A stretch of 64,000 nt of DNA from Sideroxydans sp. GTDB taxonomy: Bacteria; Pseudomonadota; Gammaproteobacteria; Burkholderiales; Gallionellaceae. Positions 1-9,781 of the stretch are shown piece after piece. Each line of letters opens with the position of its first letter. Position 1 is the stretch's first letter. A model generated the notes under the pieces. It searched no databases, had not been told where the DNA came from, and saw only the letters and a program-made list of their open reading frames with translations. Both the position numbers and the translations under genes were made by a program. The stretch is from positions 62,001-126,000 of the forward strand of contig JAQTUV010000002.1 of assembly GCA_028707175.1 (NCBI GenBank), given 5' to 3'.

Positions 1-168
1 CTCACCTTTTTTGACGCGCGAACGCGGAGCGGCATCCTTGATGCTAACTTTAATAACATCACCAACGCTCGCATAGCGACGCTTAGAGCCACCCAAGACC
101 TTAATGCACATAACTGAGCGCGCACCGGTATTGTCAGCAACATTCAAAACAGACTGCATTTGTATCAT
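1..168 (-). CDS. rplN: 50S ribosomal protein L14, partial (C-terminus beyond window)
   Basis: Only the first 56 codons are present; the gene runs off the left edge. The N-terminus [17 protein letters not shown] is the standard L14 start. The upstream ATG at 168 is preferred over the in-frame ATG at 159 because L14 normally begins MIQMQ and because GGAG lies 8 bases upstream of it. L14 binds 23S rRNA and forms inter-subunit bridge contacts at the 30S interface. It is the first gene of the spc operon, separated from rpsQ by a 142-base gap that holds its own promoter. Confidence 0.97.
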   Translation of the reverse strand, partial: MIQMQSVLNVADNTGARSVMCIKVLGGSKRRYASVGDVIKVSIKDAAPRSRVKKGE

Positions 169-260
169 TTATCAATCTCCAACTTTTTCCGCCTGCAGCG
201 GCTAGTTTTGGAACCCGTTCGGGTTAGGCCGCCGCAAGCGACGGTGAAACGAAGCCGCGC

Positions 261-289
261 ATTCTACTCAAACTTGCCACAACGCGCAA
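261..289 (-). promoter_or_regulatory. Predicted spc operon promoter upstream of rplN
   Basis: On the minus strand TTGCGC (284-289) and TAGAAT (261-266) are separated by exactly 17 bases. They are followed by a GC-rich discriminator (GCGCGG), the type that responds to ppGpp. The site lies between rpsQ and rplN, where enterobacteria also have the spc promoter. The boxes are read directly; activity is inferred. Confidence 0.6.
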
Positions 290-310
290 GCACTAAATGA
301 AAACCTACTA

Positions 311-565
311 TTAAGCTTTTTCGATCAACTTCGATACGCGCCAAGATTTGGTCTTTGACAGTGGGCGAGTTTCCTCGATTGTCACAACGTCACCTTCTGC
401 ATATTCATTGTTTTCAGAATGAGCGTGATATTTTTTAGATACCCGCACAATCTTACCCAAAACTGGGTGCTTAACTTTTCGCTCTACCAATACAGTGACA
501 GTCTTATCCATCTTGTCGCTGACGACAGTACCAGTCAACTCTCGCTTCAGATTAGTTGCAGTCAT
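311..565 (-). CDS. rpsQ: 30S ribosomal protein S17
   Basis: This 84-residue protein matches the usual S17 length and carries the conserved stretch [18 protein letters not shown] near its N-terminus. S17 is an OB-fold primary binder of the 5' domain of 16S rRNA. Its ATG overlaps the rpmC stop codon (ATGA), indicating translational coupling. It is the last gene of the S10 operon before the spc promoter. Confidence 0.97.
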   Translation of the reverse strand: MTATNLKRELTGTVVSDKMDKTVTVLVERKVKHPVLGKIVRVSKKYHAHSENNEYAEGDVVTIEETRPLSKTKSWRVSKLIEKA

Positions 566-756
566 TGCTGGACACCCTTCTCAGTCAATACAGTTTTAAC
601 GCGTGCGATATCACGACGCACTTTGCTCAGTTGACTATTATTGCTCAACTGTTGAGTTGCCAATTGCATGCGCAATCCGAATTGCGCCTTGTTCAAGGAC
701 AGCAATTCTTGCTGCAAATCGGCAACAGATTTTTGTTTAAGTTCACTTGCCTTCAT
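562..756 (-). CDS. rpmC: 50S ribosomal protein L29
   Basis: This 64-residue protein begins [18 protein letters not shown], typical of L29, a small helical-hairpin protein near the polypeptide exit tunnel that forms part of the docking site for trigger factor and SRP. An in-frame TTG two codons upstream exists, but the ATG at 756 fits the family start and has AGGAG about 9 bases before it. The upstream rplP stop lies 3 bases away, and the rpsQ start overlaps its stop. Confidence 0.96.
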   Translation of the reverse strand: MKASELKQKSVADLQQELLSLNKAQFGLRMQLATQQLSNNSQLSKVRRDIARVKTVLTEKGVQQ

Positions 757-758
757 GA

Positions 759-1175
759 TCAAGCTCCTACCTGTCTAACAACGAAAGTGGTTGCGATAGG
801 CAATTTCGCAGACGCCAACGAAAATGCTTCGCGAGCCAACTTCTCATCTACACCGTCCATTTCATACAACATTTTGCCAGGACGAATCTCGGCAACGTAG
901 TACTCCGGATTACCTTTACCGTTACCCATACGAACTTCGGCAGGTTTCTGCGAAATTGGCTTGTCAGGGAAAATACGGATCCAGATACGACCGCCACGCT
1001 TAATGTGACGAGTCATAGCACGACGCGCAGCTTCAATCTGACGCGCAGTCAATCGACCACGCGCAATGGCCTTAAGACCGAACTCACCGAAGCTGACTTT
1101 ATTGCCGCGAGTAGCAACGCCGTTATTACGACCTTTTTGCTCTTTGCGGTACTTTCTTCTAGCTGGCTGTAGCAT
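759..1175 (-). CDS. rplP: 50S ribosomal protein L16
   Basis: The 138-residue product begins [17 protein letters not shown], the signature L16 start, and contains the conserved [14 protein letters not shown] segment. L16 binds 23S rRNA near the A site and the peptidyl-transferase centre. The start lies inside the end of rpsC (17-base overlap), which points to coupled translation within the S10 operon. Confidence 0.97.
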   Translation of the reverse strand: MLQPARRKYRKEQKGRNNGVATRGNKVSFGEFGLKAIARGRLTARQIEAARRAMTRHIKRGGRIWIRIFPDKPISQKPAEVRMGNGKGNPEYYVAEIRPGKMLYEMDGVDEKLAREAFSLASAKLPIATTFVVRQVGA

Positions 1176-1872
1176 GTTTAGCTCCCGACTTTCTTACTTT
1201 TTTTTCTGGCTCAGCCGCAACTGGTGCAGCGACTTCTTGCTGTGAATTTGCATCGCCCTTATAGACCCACACCTTTACACCGATGATGCCGTATGTTGTC
1301 TTTGCTTCAGAGAAGCCGTAATCGATGTCAGCGCGCAGTGTATGCAATGGCACACGACCTTCGCGATACCACTCAGTACGTGCAATCTCAATACCGTTCA
1401 GACGACCGCCGCTCATAATCTTGATACCTTGAGCACCTAAACGCATTGCATTTTGCATCGCACGCTTCATTGCACGACGGAACATGATGCGTTTTTCCAA
1501 CTGCTGAGTAATAGACTCAGAGATCAGTTGAGCATCGATCTCAGGCTTGCGCACTTCCTCGATGTTTAGGCCGACGTCTGGCAACCCCATACGCTTCTTC
1601 AACTCATTGCGCAGATGTTCGATGTCTTCACCTTTTTTGCCAATCACCACACCTGGACGTGCTGTGTAGATAGTGATCTTTGCATTTTTGGCAGGACGCT
1701 CGATGACGATCTTAGAAACACCAGCACCTGCCAGCTTCTTCTTCAGATAGTCACGAACCTCGATGTCTTTGAGCAACAACTCAGAGAAGTTCTTGCTGCT
1801 GGAATACCACTTGGAAGTCCAATTTTTTTGGACACTCAGGCGAAATCCGATTGGATGAATTTTCTGACCCAT
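1159..1872 (-). CDS. rpsC: 30S ribosomal protein S3
   Basis: This 237-residue protein begins [12 protein letters not shown]. It has the KH-type RNA-binding loop [10 protein letters not shown] around residues 75-85 and the C-terminal S3 domain with GVKVWVYKG near residue 205. The tail after about residue 210 is an Ala/Lys-rich extension, which varies across the family. S3 lines the mRNA entry channel and has helicase activity. It follows rplV after 3 bases. Confidence 0.97.
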   Translation of the reverse strand: MGQKIHPIGFRLSVQKNWTSKWYSSSKNFSELLLKDIEVRDYLKKKLAGAGVSKIVIERPAKNAKITIYTARPGVVIGKKGEDIEHLRNELKKRMGLPDVGLNIEEVRKPEIDAQLISESITQQLEKRIMFRRAMKRAMQNAMRLGAQGIKIMSGGRLNGIEIARTEWYREGRVPLHTLRADIDYGFSEAKTTYGIIGVKVWVYKGDANSQQEVAAPVAAEPEKKVRKSGAKHATAS

Positions 1873-1875
1873 GGC

Positions 1876-2205
1876 TTAGCTCCCGACGATGATCGTGATA
1901 TGACAAGATTGCTTCTCGATACCTGTACCGCGGCCTTTAGCCCTAGGAATCATGCGCTTCAGAGAAGTGCCCTTATCAACATAGATTGTTGTAACTTTCA
2001 GTTCGTCGATGTCCGCACCGTCATTGTGCTCAGCATTAGCAATTGCCGACTCAAGAGCTTTTTTGACGATACCACCAGCTTTTTTAGGACTGAAAGCAAG
2101 AATGTTCAGCGCTTGTGCAACGGGCAAGCCACGAATCTGGTCAGCGACCAAACGCGTTTTTTGTGCCGAGATACGAACGCCACGGATGACTGCTTTTGTA
2201 CTCAT
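1876..2205 (-). CDS. rplV: 50S ribosomal protein L22
   Basis: This 109-residue protein has the L22 core ([11 protein letters not shown], later [15 protein letters not shown]). L22 has a beta-hairpin that lines the peptide exit tunnel and is a known site of macrolide-resistance changes. Two consecutive ATGs are present; the second (2205) is chosen because AGGAG lies 5 bases upstream of it, whereas spacing to the first is only about 2 bases. Confidence 0.95.
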   Translation of the reverse strand: MSTKAVIRGVRISAQKTRLVADQIRGLPVAQALNILAFSPKKAGGIVKKALESAIANAEHNDGADIDELKVTTIYVDKGTSLKRMIPRAKGRGTGIEKQSCHITIIVGS

Positions 2206-2214
2206 CATGTCTCC

Positions 2215-2496
2215 TTATTTCTTGGCGGCTGCTTTTTTATCAGCAGCATGACCTTTGAAGGTGCGAGTCAATGAAAACTCACCCAGTTTGTGGCCAACCA
2301 TGTTCTCGGAAACATATACCGGCACATGTTGCTTGCCGTTATGCACAGCGATTGTCAAACCGACGAAGTCTGGCAACACAGTAGAGCGACGCGACCAGGT
2401 TTTCACCGGACGCTTGTCGTTGGTTGCACGAACTGTTTCTACTTTCTTAAGCAGATGCAGGTCGACGAACGGGCCTTTTTTGATTGAACGTGCCAT
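2215..2496 (-). CDS. rpsS: 30S ribosomal protein S19
   Basis: This 93-residue protein begins [19 protein letters not shown] and contains [20 protein letters not shown], both diagnostic of S19. S19 forms a complex with S13 in the 30S head and contacts A-site tRNA. It sits between rplB and rplV, as in most bacteria. The Ala/Lys-rich C-terminus ([10 protein letters not shown]) is a common basic tail. Confidence 0.97.
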   Translation of the reverse strand: MARSIKKGPFVDLHLLKKVETVRATNDKRPVKTWSRRSTVLPDFVGLTIAVHNGKQHVPVYVSENMVGHKLGEFSLTRTFKGHAADKKAAAKK

Positions 2497-2509
2497 ATCT
2501 AATTACCCC

Positions 2510-3337
2510 TTAAGCCTGAAAGCGACGACGAACAATCATGCCAGTCGTACGTTTGTTGCGACGTGTACGGAAGCCCTTGGCTGGAACACCCCACGGACTA
2601 ACTGGATGGCGACCTGCTGCGGTTTTACCTTCACCACCACCGTGCGGGTGATCCACTGGGTTCATGACCACACCACGTACCGTTGGGCGGATACCGCGCC
2701 AACGATTCGCACCGGCCTTACCGATGGAGCGTAGCGAGTGTTCACCGTTACCGACCTCACCCAATGTTGCGCGGCAATCAATATGAACCTTGCGGATTTC
2801 ACCTGAACGCAAACGCAATTGAGCATAACTACCTTCACGCGCCAACAACTGCACGGATGCACCTGCTGAACGAGCCAACTGAGCACCCTTGCCAGGCAAC
2901 ATCTCAATAGCATGAATGGTCGAACCAACTGGAATGTTGCGCAATGGCAAAGCATTACCCGCTTTAATTGGAGCCTCAGAGCCGCTGACTAGTTGCGCAC
3001 CAGCAGATACACCCTTAGGAGCAATAATGTAGCGACGCTCACCGTCAGCGTACACAAGTAAAGCCAAGTGTGCTGTGCGATTCGGGTCATATTCCAAACG
3101 TTCAACAGTTGCCGGAATACCATCTTTATTGCGCTTGAAGTCTACAAGACGATAGTGCTTCTTATGCCCACCACCCATATGACGAGTAGTGATATGGCCG
3201 TTATTATTACGACCCGCTGTACGTGTCTTCTTCTCCAACAGAGATGCCTCGGGCTTGCCCTTGTGCAACTCTTTATTTACAACGCGAACTACAGCACGCG
3301 TGCCAGGAGAAGTTGGTTTTAGTTTAATGAGTGCCAT
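2510..3337 (-). CDS. rplB: 50S ribosomal protein L2
   Basis: This 275-residue protein has the L2 hallmark [17 protein letters not shown] near residues 216-232, whose histidine is implicated in peptidyl transfer, and a C-terminus rich in Arg/Lys. L2 is a primary 23S rRNA binder needed for subunit association. It lies between rplW (3-base gap) and rpsS in the S10 operon. Confidence 0.97.
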   Translation of the reverse strand: MALIKLKPTSPGTRAVVRVVNKELHKGKPEASLLEKKTRTAGRNNNGHITTRHMGGGHKKHYRLVDFKRNKDGIPATVERLEYDPNRTAHLALLVYADGERRYIIAPKGVSAGAQLVSGSEAPIKAGNALPLRNIPVGSTIHAIEMLPGKGAQLARSAGASVQLLAREGSYAQLRLRSGEIRKVHIDCRATLGEVGNGEHSLRSIGKAGANRWRGIRPTVRGVVMNPVDHPHGGGEGKTAAGRHPVSPWGVPAKGFRTRRNKRTTGMIVRRRFQA

Positions 3338-3340
3338 GTT

Positions 3341-3658
3341 TTACCCCTGCTCACTTGCAGCAAAGTTGATCTCTTGACCAGCCGCCAAACATACGTAAGC
3401 CTTCTTCCAATCTTGACGACGACCGATAGAACGACCAAAACGCTTTTGCTTGCCTTTAACATTTGCCATGTTGACGCTGTCAACAGTAACGTTGAATAAC
3501 TTCTCAACAGCAGCCTTAACTTCAGGCTTGGTCGCATCAGTTACAACACGGAAAATGACTTGCTCGTTTTTCTCAGCGACATATGTTGCTTTCTCAGAAA
3601 TCTGAGGAGCCAACAGAATGTTCAGCAAACGCTCTTCATTGAATTTTGGTGTGCTCAT
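3341..3658 (-). CDS. rplW: 50S ribosomal protein L23
   Basis: This 105-residue protein has the L23 motifs [23 protein letters not shown] (given here only as position 14-36) and [16 protein letters not shown]23 sits at the exit tunnel and is the main docking protein for trigger factor and SRP. Its ATG overlaps the rplD stop codon. Confidence 0.96.
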   Translation of the reverse strand: MSTPKFNEERLLNILLAPQISEKATYVAEKNEQVIFRVVTDATKPEVKAAVEKLFNVTVDSVNMANVKGKQKRFGRSIGRRQDWKKAYVCLAAGQEINFAASEQG

Positions 3659-4281
3659 GCCAGCAACTCCTCAATTTTCGCAATCGCGCCGCGAGTCACC
3701 AAAACATTGGTAAAACGAACCAAACTTACTGGGTCAGCTTGATGAGCTTCAACCACCAATACGTTCGGAAGATTGCGCGAAGACAGGTACAGGTTTTCAT
3801 CAATTGCGTCAGTGATGATCAGCAGGCGAGAGTCTTGCAACCCCATTCCCTTGATCTTGTCTGCCAACAACTTTGTTTTTGGCGCAGATACTGACAACGC
3901 ATCAATTACGCTCAGACGACCATCGCTAACCAGCTTTGAGAAGATCGAAGCCAATCCAGCGCGATACATTTTGCGATTGATTTTTTGTGTGTAATTTTGA
4001 TCCGGGCTGTTCGGGAAAATCTTACCACCACCACGCCACAATGGACTGGATGCCATACCTGCACGAGCACGACCTGTACCCTTTTGCGCGAACGGTTTGC
4101 GTGTGGACTTAGCGATTTCGCTACGACCCTTTTGCTTACTATTAGCAGAGCGAGCATTCGCATGATAGGCCACCACCAACTGATGAACCAGCGCTTCGTT
4201 ATACTCACGACCAAACAGATCGTCAGACGCATTCATGCTTGCGCCAGCCTTACCATTTTCGTTAATGACTTTTAATTCCAT
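3655..4281 (-). CDS. rplD: 50S ribosomal protein L4
   Basis: This 208-residue protein contains [15 protein letters not shown] around residues 60-75, the extended loop of L4 that reaches the exit tunnel. In enterobacteria L4 also represses its own operon by binding the S10 leader. Here rpsJ is preceded closely by tuf and only 86 bases of leader, so I cannot show that this control exists. The start overlaps the rplC stop by one base (TAATG). Confidence 0.97.
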   Translation of the reverse strand: MELKVINENGKAGASMNASDDLFGREYNEALVHQLVVAYHANARSANSKQKGRSEIAKSTRKPFAQKGTGRARAGMASSPLWRGGGKIFPNSPDQNYTQKINRKMYRAGLASIFSKLVSDGRLSVIDALSVSAPKTKLLADKIKGMGLQDSRLLIITDAIDENLYLSSRNLPNVLVVEAHQADPVSLVRFTNVLVTRGAIAKIEELLA

Positions 4282-4925
4282 TATGCCCCCGCTTTCACTG
4301 CCGGACGCACGACTACGTCGCCACCTGGAGCACCAGGTACAGCGCCACGCACCAACAACAATTGGCGCTCAGCATCGATACGTACGATTTGGAGATTTTG
4401 CACAGTACGCTGCACGTCACCTAAGTGACCAGTCATACGCTTACCAGGAAATACTCGACCTGGATCTTGGTTCATACCAATTGAACCTGGAACTCGGTGA
4501 GACTTGGAGTTACCGTGCGTTTCGCGACCTGATTTGAAATGGTGACGCTTGATAGTACCGGCATAGCCTTTACCAATCGTCACACCAGTCACGTCTACTT
4601 TTTGGCCAACCTGGAACAGATCCACGCCGACACTTCCGCCCAAGGTCAGCGCAGACAACTGCTCTGGAGAGGCGGAAAATTCTTTCAAAACGCTACCAGC
4701 CTCAACACCCGCCTTAGCGTAATGCCCAGCTGCCGCTTTAGTTACACGACTAGCACGGCGCGTACCATACGCAACCTGCACAGCACTGTAACCATCAACG
4801 GAATTCGTTTTGATTTGGGTGACACGATTGTTGGACACGTCCAATACCGTTACTGGCAACGATACACCGTCGTCAGTAAAGATACGGGTCATGCCAATCT
4901 TGCGACCGACAAGTCCTAAACTCAT
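4281..4925 (-). CDS. rplC: 50S ribosomal protein L3
   Basis: This 214-residue protein starts [16 protein letters not shown] and has the central loop [25 protein letters not shown] (about 136-160), whose glutamine is methylated by PrmB in many proteobacteria. L3 nucleates early 50S assembly, and its loop nears the peptidyl-transferase centre. It follows rpsJ after a 78-base gap. Confidence 0.97.
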   Translation of the reverse strand: MSLGLVGRKIGMTRIFTDDGVSLPVTVLDVSNNRVTQIKTNSVDGYSAVQVAYGTRRASRVTKAAAGHYAKAGVEAGSVLKEFSASPEQLSALTLGGSVGVDLFQVGQKVDVTGVTIGKGYAGTIKRHHFKSGRETHGNSKSHRVPGSIGMNQDPGRVFPGKRMTGHLGDVQRTVQNLQIVRIDAERQLLLVRGAVPGAPGGDVVVRPAVKAGA

Positions 4926-5003
4926 TTTAATTTCCTTTATTAAGGGGCCAACTTCAATTGGTTAGCCGATTCATACTGCAAATACTACAAACCACATAAA
5001 AAA

Positions 5004-5315
5004 TTACTGCAACTTGATTTCCACATCAACGCCAGCTGGCAGATCCAACTTCATCAATGCATCAACTGTTTTGTCAGTAGGATCGATGATGTCCATTAAA
5101 CGCAAGTGCGTACGGATCTCAAATTGATCACGAGAAGTTTTATTGACGTGAGGTGAACGCAACACATCGAAACGCTCAATCTTTGTAGGCAAAGGAACCG
5201 GACCTTTAACAACCGCGCCAGTGCGCTTAGCTGTATCAACAATCTGCATTGCAGATTGATCGATCAAACGATAGTCGAACGCCTTTAGGCGAATGCGAAT
5301 TTTTTGACTTTGCAT
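5004..5315 (-). CDS. rpsJ: 30S ribosomal protein S10 (NusE)
   Basis: This 103-residue protein begins [19 protein letters not shown] and has the [12 protein letters not shown] segment. S10 is a 30S head protein and also acts as NusE, binding NusB in antitermination and NusG in transcription-translation coupling. It is the first gene of the S10 operon and lies downstream of tuf copy 1, from which it is separated by a hairpin with a T-rich tail. Confidence 0.97.
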   Translation of the reverse strand: MQSQKIRIRLKAFDYRLIDQSAMQIVDTAKRTGAVVKGPVPLPTKIERFDVLRSPHVNKTSRDQFEIRTHLRLMDIIDPTDKTVDALMKLDLPAGVDVEIKLQ

Positions 5316-5363
5316 AATATTCTCTTACTTCAATGCGGAAAACCGCGGTTTAAAGAACGAAAA

Positions 5364-5383
5364 CGCGAGGCCGCAGCCTCGCG
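5364..5383 (-). terminator. Hairpin between tuf (copy 1) and rpsJ
   Basis: An 8-bp perfect stem (CGCGAGGC / GCCTCGCG) with a 4-base loop is followed on the minus strand by TTTTCGTTCTTT. It may be a partial terminator ending the str operon before S10. The T run is interrupted, so read-through into rpsJ is likely. Confidence 0.6.
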
Positions 5384-5401
5384 AGGGCGCGCATTGTATC
5401 T

Positions 5402-6592
5402 TTACTCGATGATCTTAGCAACCACACCCGCACCGACGGTACGACCGCCTTCGCGAATCGCGAAACGAAGACCTTCTTCCATCGCGATTGGGTTGATCAG
5501 GCTAACTGTGATCGATACGTTGTCGCCTGGCATTACCATTTCTGTACCTTCTGGCAACTCTACTGCGCCAGTTACGTCAGTTGTACGGAAATAGAATTGT
5601 GGACGGTAACCTTGGAAGAATGGTGTGTGGCGACCACCTTCATCTTTACCCAACACGTAGATCTCTGCTGTGAACTTTGTGTGTGGCTTGATGGAACCTG
5701 GTTTGCACAACACTTGACCGCGCTCAACTTCTTCACGCTTTGTACCACGCAACAGAACACCTACGTTGTCTCCTGCTTGACCTTGGTCGAGCAACTTGCG
5801 GAACATTTCAACGCCTGTGCAGGTTGTCTTCAATGTTGGCTTGATACCAACGATTTCCAACTCTTCGCCGACCTTAACGATTCCGCGCTCGATACGACCA
5901 GTCACAACTGTACCGCGACCAGAGATTGAGAATACGTCTTCGACTGGCATCAAGAATGTGCCATCCAGCGCGCGCTCTGGTTGTGGGATGTATGCGTCAA
6001 GCGCATCTGCCAATCGGAAGATCGCTGGTTCGCCGTATTCGCTTTGGTCGCCTTCAACTGCCAACTTCGCGCTACCGTGCACGATTGGCGTGTCGTCGCC
6101 AGGGAAGTCGTATTTGCTGAGCAATTCACGGATTTCCATTTCAACGAGTTCGAGCAATTCTGCGTCGTCAACCATGTCGCATTTGTTCATGAATACGATG
6201 ATGTATGGAACGCCAACTTGGCGAGCCAACAGGATGTGCTCACGCGTCTGAGGCATTGGGCCGTCAGCTGCAGATACAACCAAGATTGCGCCGTCCATTT
6301 GCGCTGCGCCGGTGATCATGTTCTTAACGTAGTCGGCGTGACCTGGGCAGTCAACGTGCGCATAGTGACGACCTGCTGTTTCGTATTCTACGTGCGCTGT
6401 GTTGATGGTGATACCACGCGCTTTTTCTTCTGGCGCTGCGTCGATCTGGTCATACGCCTTGGCTTCGCCGCCGAACTTCTTCGCCAACACCATGGTGATC
6501 GCCGCTGTCAATGTGGTCTTGCCGTGGTCAACGTGACCAATCGTGCCTACGTTTACGTGCGGTTTGCTACGTTCAAATTTGCTCTTTGCCAT
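5402..6592 (-). CDS. tuf: Translation elongation factor Tu, copy 1
   Basis: This 396-residue GTPase delivers aminoacyl-tRNA to the ribosome. The G1 motif GHVDHGKT is at about 18-25, DCPGHADY at about 81, and NKCDMVDD at about 136. It is the last gene of the str operon (rpsL-rpsG-fusA-tuf). Its protein sequence is identical to the second copy at 21771-22961. The DNA also appears identical across the whole reading frame, while the flanks differ immediately outside it. This is the usual picture of gene conversion keeping the two copies alike. Confidence 0.98.
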   Translation of the reverse strand: MAKSKFERSKPHVNVGTIGHVDHGKTTLTAAITMVLAKKFGGEAKAYDQIDAAPEEKARGITINTAHVEYETAGRHYAHVDCPGHADYVKNMITGAAQMDGAILVVSAADGPMPQTREHILLARQVGVPYIIVFMNKCDMVDDAELLELVEMEIRELLSKYDFPGDDTPIVHGSAKLAVEGDQSEYGEPAIFRLADALDAYIPQPERALDGTFLMPVEDVFSISGRGTVVTGRIERGIVKVGEELEIVGIKPTLKTTCTGVEMFRKLLDQGQAGDNVGVLLRGTKREEVERGQVLCKPGSIKPHTKFTAEIYVLGKDEGGRHTPFFQGYRPQFYFRTTDVTGAVELPEGTEMVMPGDNVSITVSLINPIAMEEGLRFAIREGGRTVGAGVVAKIIE

Positions 6593-6622
6593 TTTATAAT
6601 CTCCAACTAGTCTTAAATTTAA

Positions 6623-8719
6623 TTACTTCTTAGTGTTCATAATCGCTTCAGCGACACTCTTGGGTGCTTCTGTGTAGTGCTTAAATTCCATTGTGTATGT
6701 CGCACGACCTTGGGTTGCTGAACGCAACGATGTCGAGTAACCAAACATTTCAGACAAAGGAACTTCCGCCTTCACTGTCTTGCCACCACCGATCATGTCG
6801 TCCATACCTTGAACCATACCGCGACGAGATGACAAGTCACCCATTACCGTACCTGTATAGTCTTCTGGTGTTTCAACTTCAACCGACATCATTGGCTCCA
6901 GCAATACTGGACTTGCCTTACGCATACCATCCTTGAACGCCATCGAAGCCGCCATTTTGAAGGCATTTTCGTTCGAGTCGACATCGTGGTATGAACCATC
7001 AAACAAAGTCACTTTTACGTCAACGACGGGGAATCCTGCCAGAACACCACTTGGCAATGATTCTCTCAAGCCTTTTTCCACGGCAGGAATATATTCACGC
7101 GGAACAGTACCACCCTTAACCGCATCAACGAACTCAAAGCCCTTGCCTTGTTCGTTTGGCTCCATCTTGATCCACACGTGACCATACTGACCACGACCAC
7201 CTGTTTGTTTGGCGTACTTACCTTCAACTTCAACAGACTTGCGAATTGCCTCACGGTAAGCAACTTGAGGAGCACCAACGTTCGCCTCAACACCAAATTC
7301 GCGCTTCATACGATCAACCAGAATCTCAAGGTGCAACTCACCCATACCAGACATGATGGTTTGACCAGACTCTTCGTCCGTACGAATACGGAACGATGGA
7401 TCTTCTGCTGCCAAGCGACCAAGGGCAATACCCATCTTTTCTTGGTCAACCTTAGTTTTTGGCTCTACCGCAACGTGAATAACAGGCTCAGGGAAAATCA
7501 TGCGTTCAAGAATAATTGGATTATTCACATCACACAAAGACTCACCTGTAGTAACTTCCTTCAAGCCAATACACGCAGCAATGTCGCCCGCCAAAATCTC
7601 ATCAACTTCCAATCGATCGTTCGCGTGCATTTGAACAATACGACCGATACGCTCTTTCTTACCGCGCACCGAGTTGTAAACTGTGTCGCCCTTTTTCAAT
7701 ACACCGGAGTAAACGCGCACGAATGTCAATTGACCAACAAACGGGTCAGTCATCAGCTTGAAAGCCAGCGCAGAGAAACTCTCACTGTCATCAGCCTTAC
7801 GTGTGATTGGCTCATCAGCCTCGGTCATACCCGTTACGTCAGGAATGTCCACAGGAGATGGCAGGAACATGATCACCGCATCCAACATGCGTTGCACACC
7901 CTTATTCTTAAAGGCGGATCCACACAACATTGGCTGAATCTCGCACGCAATAGTGCGGGTGCGAATACCCAAAATAATTTGCTCTTCTGTTAGCTCACCA
8001 TTTTCAAGGTACTGATTCATCAAATCTTCAGAAGCTTCAGCTGCCGACTCAACCATCTTGCCGCGCCATTCATTTGCAGTCGCGACCAAGTCAGCAGGGA
8101 TTTCTCTGTAATCAAACTTCATCCCCTGAGATGCCTCATCCCAGTAAATTGCTTTCATCTTGATCAAGTCAACAACACCAACAAAACCCTCTTCCGCACC
8201 AATGGGAATGACCAATGGAATTGGCGTTGCCTTCAGACGAGTTTCCATCTGAGTTACAACCTTGAAGAAGTTCGCACCAGTACGGTCCATCTTATTGACG
8301 AACGCCAAACGAGGAACTTTATATTTGTTAGCCTGACGCCATACAGTCTCTGACTGAGGCTGAACACCACCAACCGCACAGTAGACCATGCAAGCGCCAT
8401 CCAACACGCGCATTGAGCGCTCAACTTCAATCGTGAAGTCAACGTGCCCTGGCGTGTCGATGATGTTAAAACGGTGCTCAGGGTACGAATTATCCATCCC
8501 CTTCCAGAAACATGTTGTCGCCGCAGAGGTAATGGTGATGCCGCGCTCTTGCTCTTGCTCCATCCAGTCCATCGTGGCCGCGCCATCATGCACTTCACCA
8601 ATCTTATGACTTACACCTGTATAAAATAGGATGCGCTCTGTAGTCGTTGTCTTACCTGCATCAATATGCGCACTGATGCCGATGTTGCGATAGCGTTCGA
8701 TTGGTGTTTTGCGTGCCAC
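6623..8719 (-). CDS. fusA: Translation elongation factor G
   Basis: This 698-residue translocase GTPase starts [32 protein letters not shown]1 is at about 17-24, DTPGHVDF at about 88, NKMDRTGA at about 142. The C-terminal domains IV and V are complete, ending [11 protein letters not shown] moves tRNA and mRNA after peptide-bond formation and, with RRF, recycles ribosomes. It lies between rpsG and tuf in the standard str operon order. Length is normal for a canonical EF-G. Confidence 0.98.
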   Translation of the reverse strand: MARKTPIERYRNIGISAHIDAGKTTTTERILFYTGVSHKIGEVHDGAATMDWMEQEQERGITITSAATTCFWKGMDNSYPEHRFNIIDTPGHVDFTIEVERSMRVLDGACMVYCAVGGVQPQSETVWRQANKYKVPRLAFVNKMDRTGANFFKVVTQMETRLKATPIPLVIPIGAEEGFVGVVDLIKMKAIYWDEASQGMKFDYREIPADLVATANEWRGKMVESAAEASEDLMNQYLENGELTEEQIILGIRTRTIACEIQPMLCGSAFKNKGVQRMLDAVIMFLPSPVDIPDVTGMTEADEPITRKADDSESFSALAFKLMTDPFVGQLTFVRVYSGVLKKGDTVYNSVRGKKERIGRIVQMHANDRLEVDEILAGDIAACIGLKEVTTGESLCDVNNPIILERMIFPEPVIHVAVEPKTKVDQEKMGIALGRLAAEDPSFRIRTDEESGQTIMSGMGELHLEILVDRMKREFGVEANVGAPQVAYREAIRKSVEVEGKYAKQTGGRGQYGHVWIKMEPNEQGKGFEFVDAVKGGTVPREYIPAVEKGLRESLPSGVLAGFPVVDVKVTLFDGSYHDVDSNENAFKMAASMAFKDGMRKASPVLLEPMMSVEVETPEDYTGTVMGDLSSRRGMVQGMDDMIGGGKTVKAEVPLSEMFGYSTSLRSATQGRATYTMEFKHYTEAPKSVAEAIMNTKK

Positions 8720-8746
8720 GATAAATTACCTAAATAAATAAACTTA

Positions 8747-9217
8747 TTAGAAACGGAAGTGCGAGAACGCCTTGTTAGCGTCAGCCATGCGGTGAACTTC
8801 TTCACGCTTCTTGACTGCGCCACCACGACCTTCAGATGCATCGATCAACTCACCTGCCAAACGCAAGCCCATTGATTTCTCACCACGCTTGCGCGCAAAG
8901 TCTTTCAACCAACGCATCGCCAATGCCATACGACGTGACGGACGCACTTCAACAGGCACCTGATAGTTAGCACCACCCACACGGCGACTCTTAACTTCCA
9001 CCTGAGGCTTTGCATTGTTCAAGGCTTGATTGAAAACCTCAATCGGATCCTTACCACTCTTCTTTGCAACTTGCTCTAAAGCGCCGTACAAGATGCGTTC
9101 TGCAACTGATTTTTTACCAGCAGTCATCAGAACATTTACAAACTTGGACAAATCCTGATTGCCGAATTTTGGATCAGGCAGGACTTCGCGCTTGGGGACT
9201 TCTCTACGTCTTGGCAT
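8747..9217 (-). CDS. rpsG: 30S ribosomal protein S7
   Basis: This 156-residue protein begins [23 protein letters not shown] and contains [21 protein letters not shown]7 starts assembly of the 30S head and contacts E-site tRNA and mRNA. In enterobacteria it also represses the str operon by binding the rpsL-rpsG spacer. Here that spacer is 32 bases, so I do not claim the same control. Confidence 0.97.
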   Translation of the reverse strand: MPRRREVPKREVLPDPKFGNQDLSKFVNVLMTAGKKSVAERILYGALEQVAKKSGKDPIEVFNQALNNAKPQVEVKSRRVGGANYQVPVEVRPSRRMALAMRWLKDFARKRGEKSMGLRLAGELIDASEGRGGAVKKREEVHRMADANKAFSHFRF

Positions 9218-9249
9218 ATCTATACCTCAGTTATATCTGTGATTCGGAA

Positions 9250-9627
9250 TTACGCTTTTTTCGGGCGCTTCGCACCGTACTTGGAGCGAGATTGCTTACG
9301 ATCTTTCACACCAGCCGTATCCAAGCTGCCGCGCACCATGTGGTAACGCACACCTGGCAAGTCCTTCACACGACCACCGCGCAACAACACAACGCTATGC
9401 TCTTGCAAGTTGTGGCCTTCACCACCGATGTAAGAGATGACCTCGAAACCGTTAGTTAGGCGCACTTTAGCCACCTTACGCAACGCCGAGTTCGGCTTTT
9501 TAGGTGTCGTTGTATAGACACGAGTACAAACACCACGCTTTTGCGGACTTCCGGCGAGCGCAGGCACTTTGCTCTTGATGATTTCCGTCGTACGAGACTT
9601 GCGCACTAACTGGTTAATGGTTGGCAT
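9250..9627 (-). CDS. rpsL: 30S ribosomal protein S12
   Basis: This 125-residue protein has the decoding-site loops [11 protein letters not shown] and [13 protein letters not shown], with the lysines whose changes give streptomycin resistance still wild type, so the strain should be sensitive at this locus. The Asp after GGRVK is the usual site of methylthiolation by RimO. It is the first gene of the str operon, transcribed from the promoter at 9748-9776. Confidence 0.97.
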   Translation of the reverse strand: MPTINQLVRKSRTTEIIKSKVPALAGSPQKRGVCTRVYTTTPKKPNSALRKVAKVRLTNGFEVISYIGGEGHNLQEHSVVLLRGGRVKDLPGVRYHMVRGSLDTAGVKDRKQSRSKYGAKRPKKA

Positions 9628-9722
9628 TATTTATCTTCGCTTCCTGAAAACTTAGTTATTAAATCCTACTTATCAAACAACATTTCTGCTCTTTAAACTG
9701 GCACCCGCACGCACCGAACAGA

Positions 9723-9750
9723 AATGCGCGGACTAAAAAGACCGCGCATT
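9723..9750 (-). terminator. Hairpin downstream of rpoC / start of rpsL leader
   Basis: A 9-bp perfect stem (AATGCGCGG / CCGCGCATT) with a 10-base loop lies between rpoC and rpsL. It overlaps the -10 box of the str promoter, so on rpoC transcripts it could slow or end transcription, and on str transcripts it would form near the 5' end. The T tail is poor (TCTGTTC), so strong termination is doubtful. Confidence 0.4.
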
Positions 9751-9776
9751 CTATTGGCGTACTTACTGCCTGTCAA
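9748..9776 (-). promoter_or_regulatory. Predicted str operon promoter upstream of rpsL
   Basis: On the minus strand a consensus TTGACA (9771-9776) and TAGAAT (9748-9753) are spaced by exactly 17 bases, followed by a GC-rich discriminator (GCGCGG). This is a strong sigma-70 promoter of the stringently controlled type, placed 120 bases before rpsL. Confidence 0.8.
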
Positions 9777-9781
9777 GAAAA

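Noticed and set aside
7148-7993. 281-codon plus-strand open frame opposite fusA
   Set aside because: It is a shadow of the EF-G gene in an antisense frame; no Shine-Dalgarno, no recognisable domain, and residue use typical of a reverse-complement reading.
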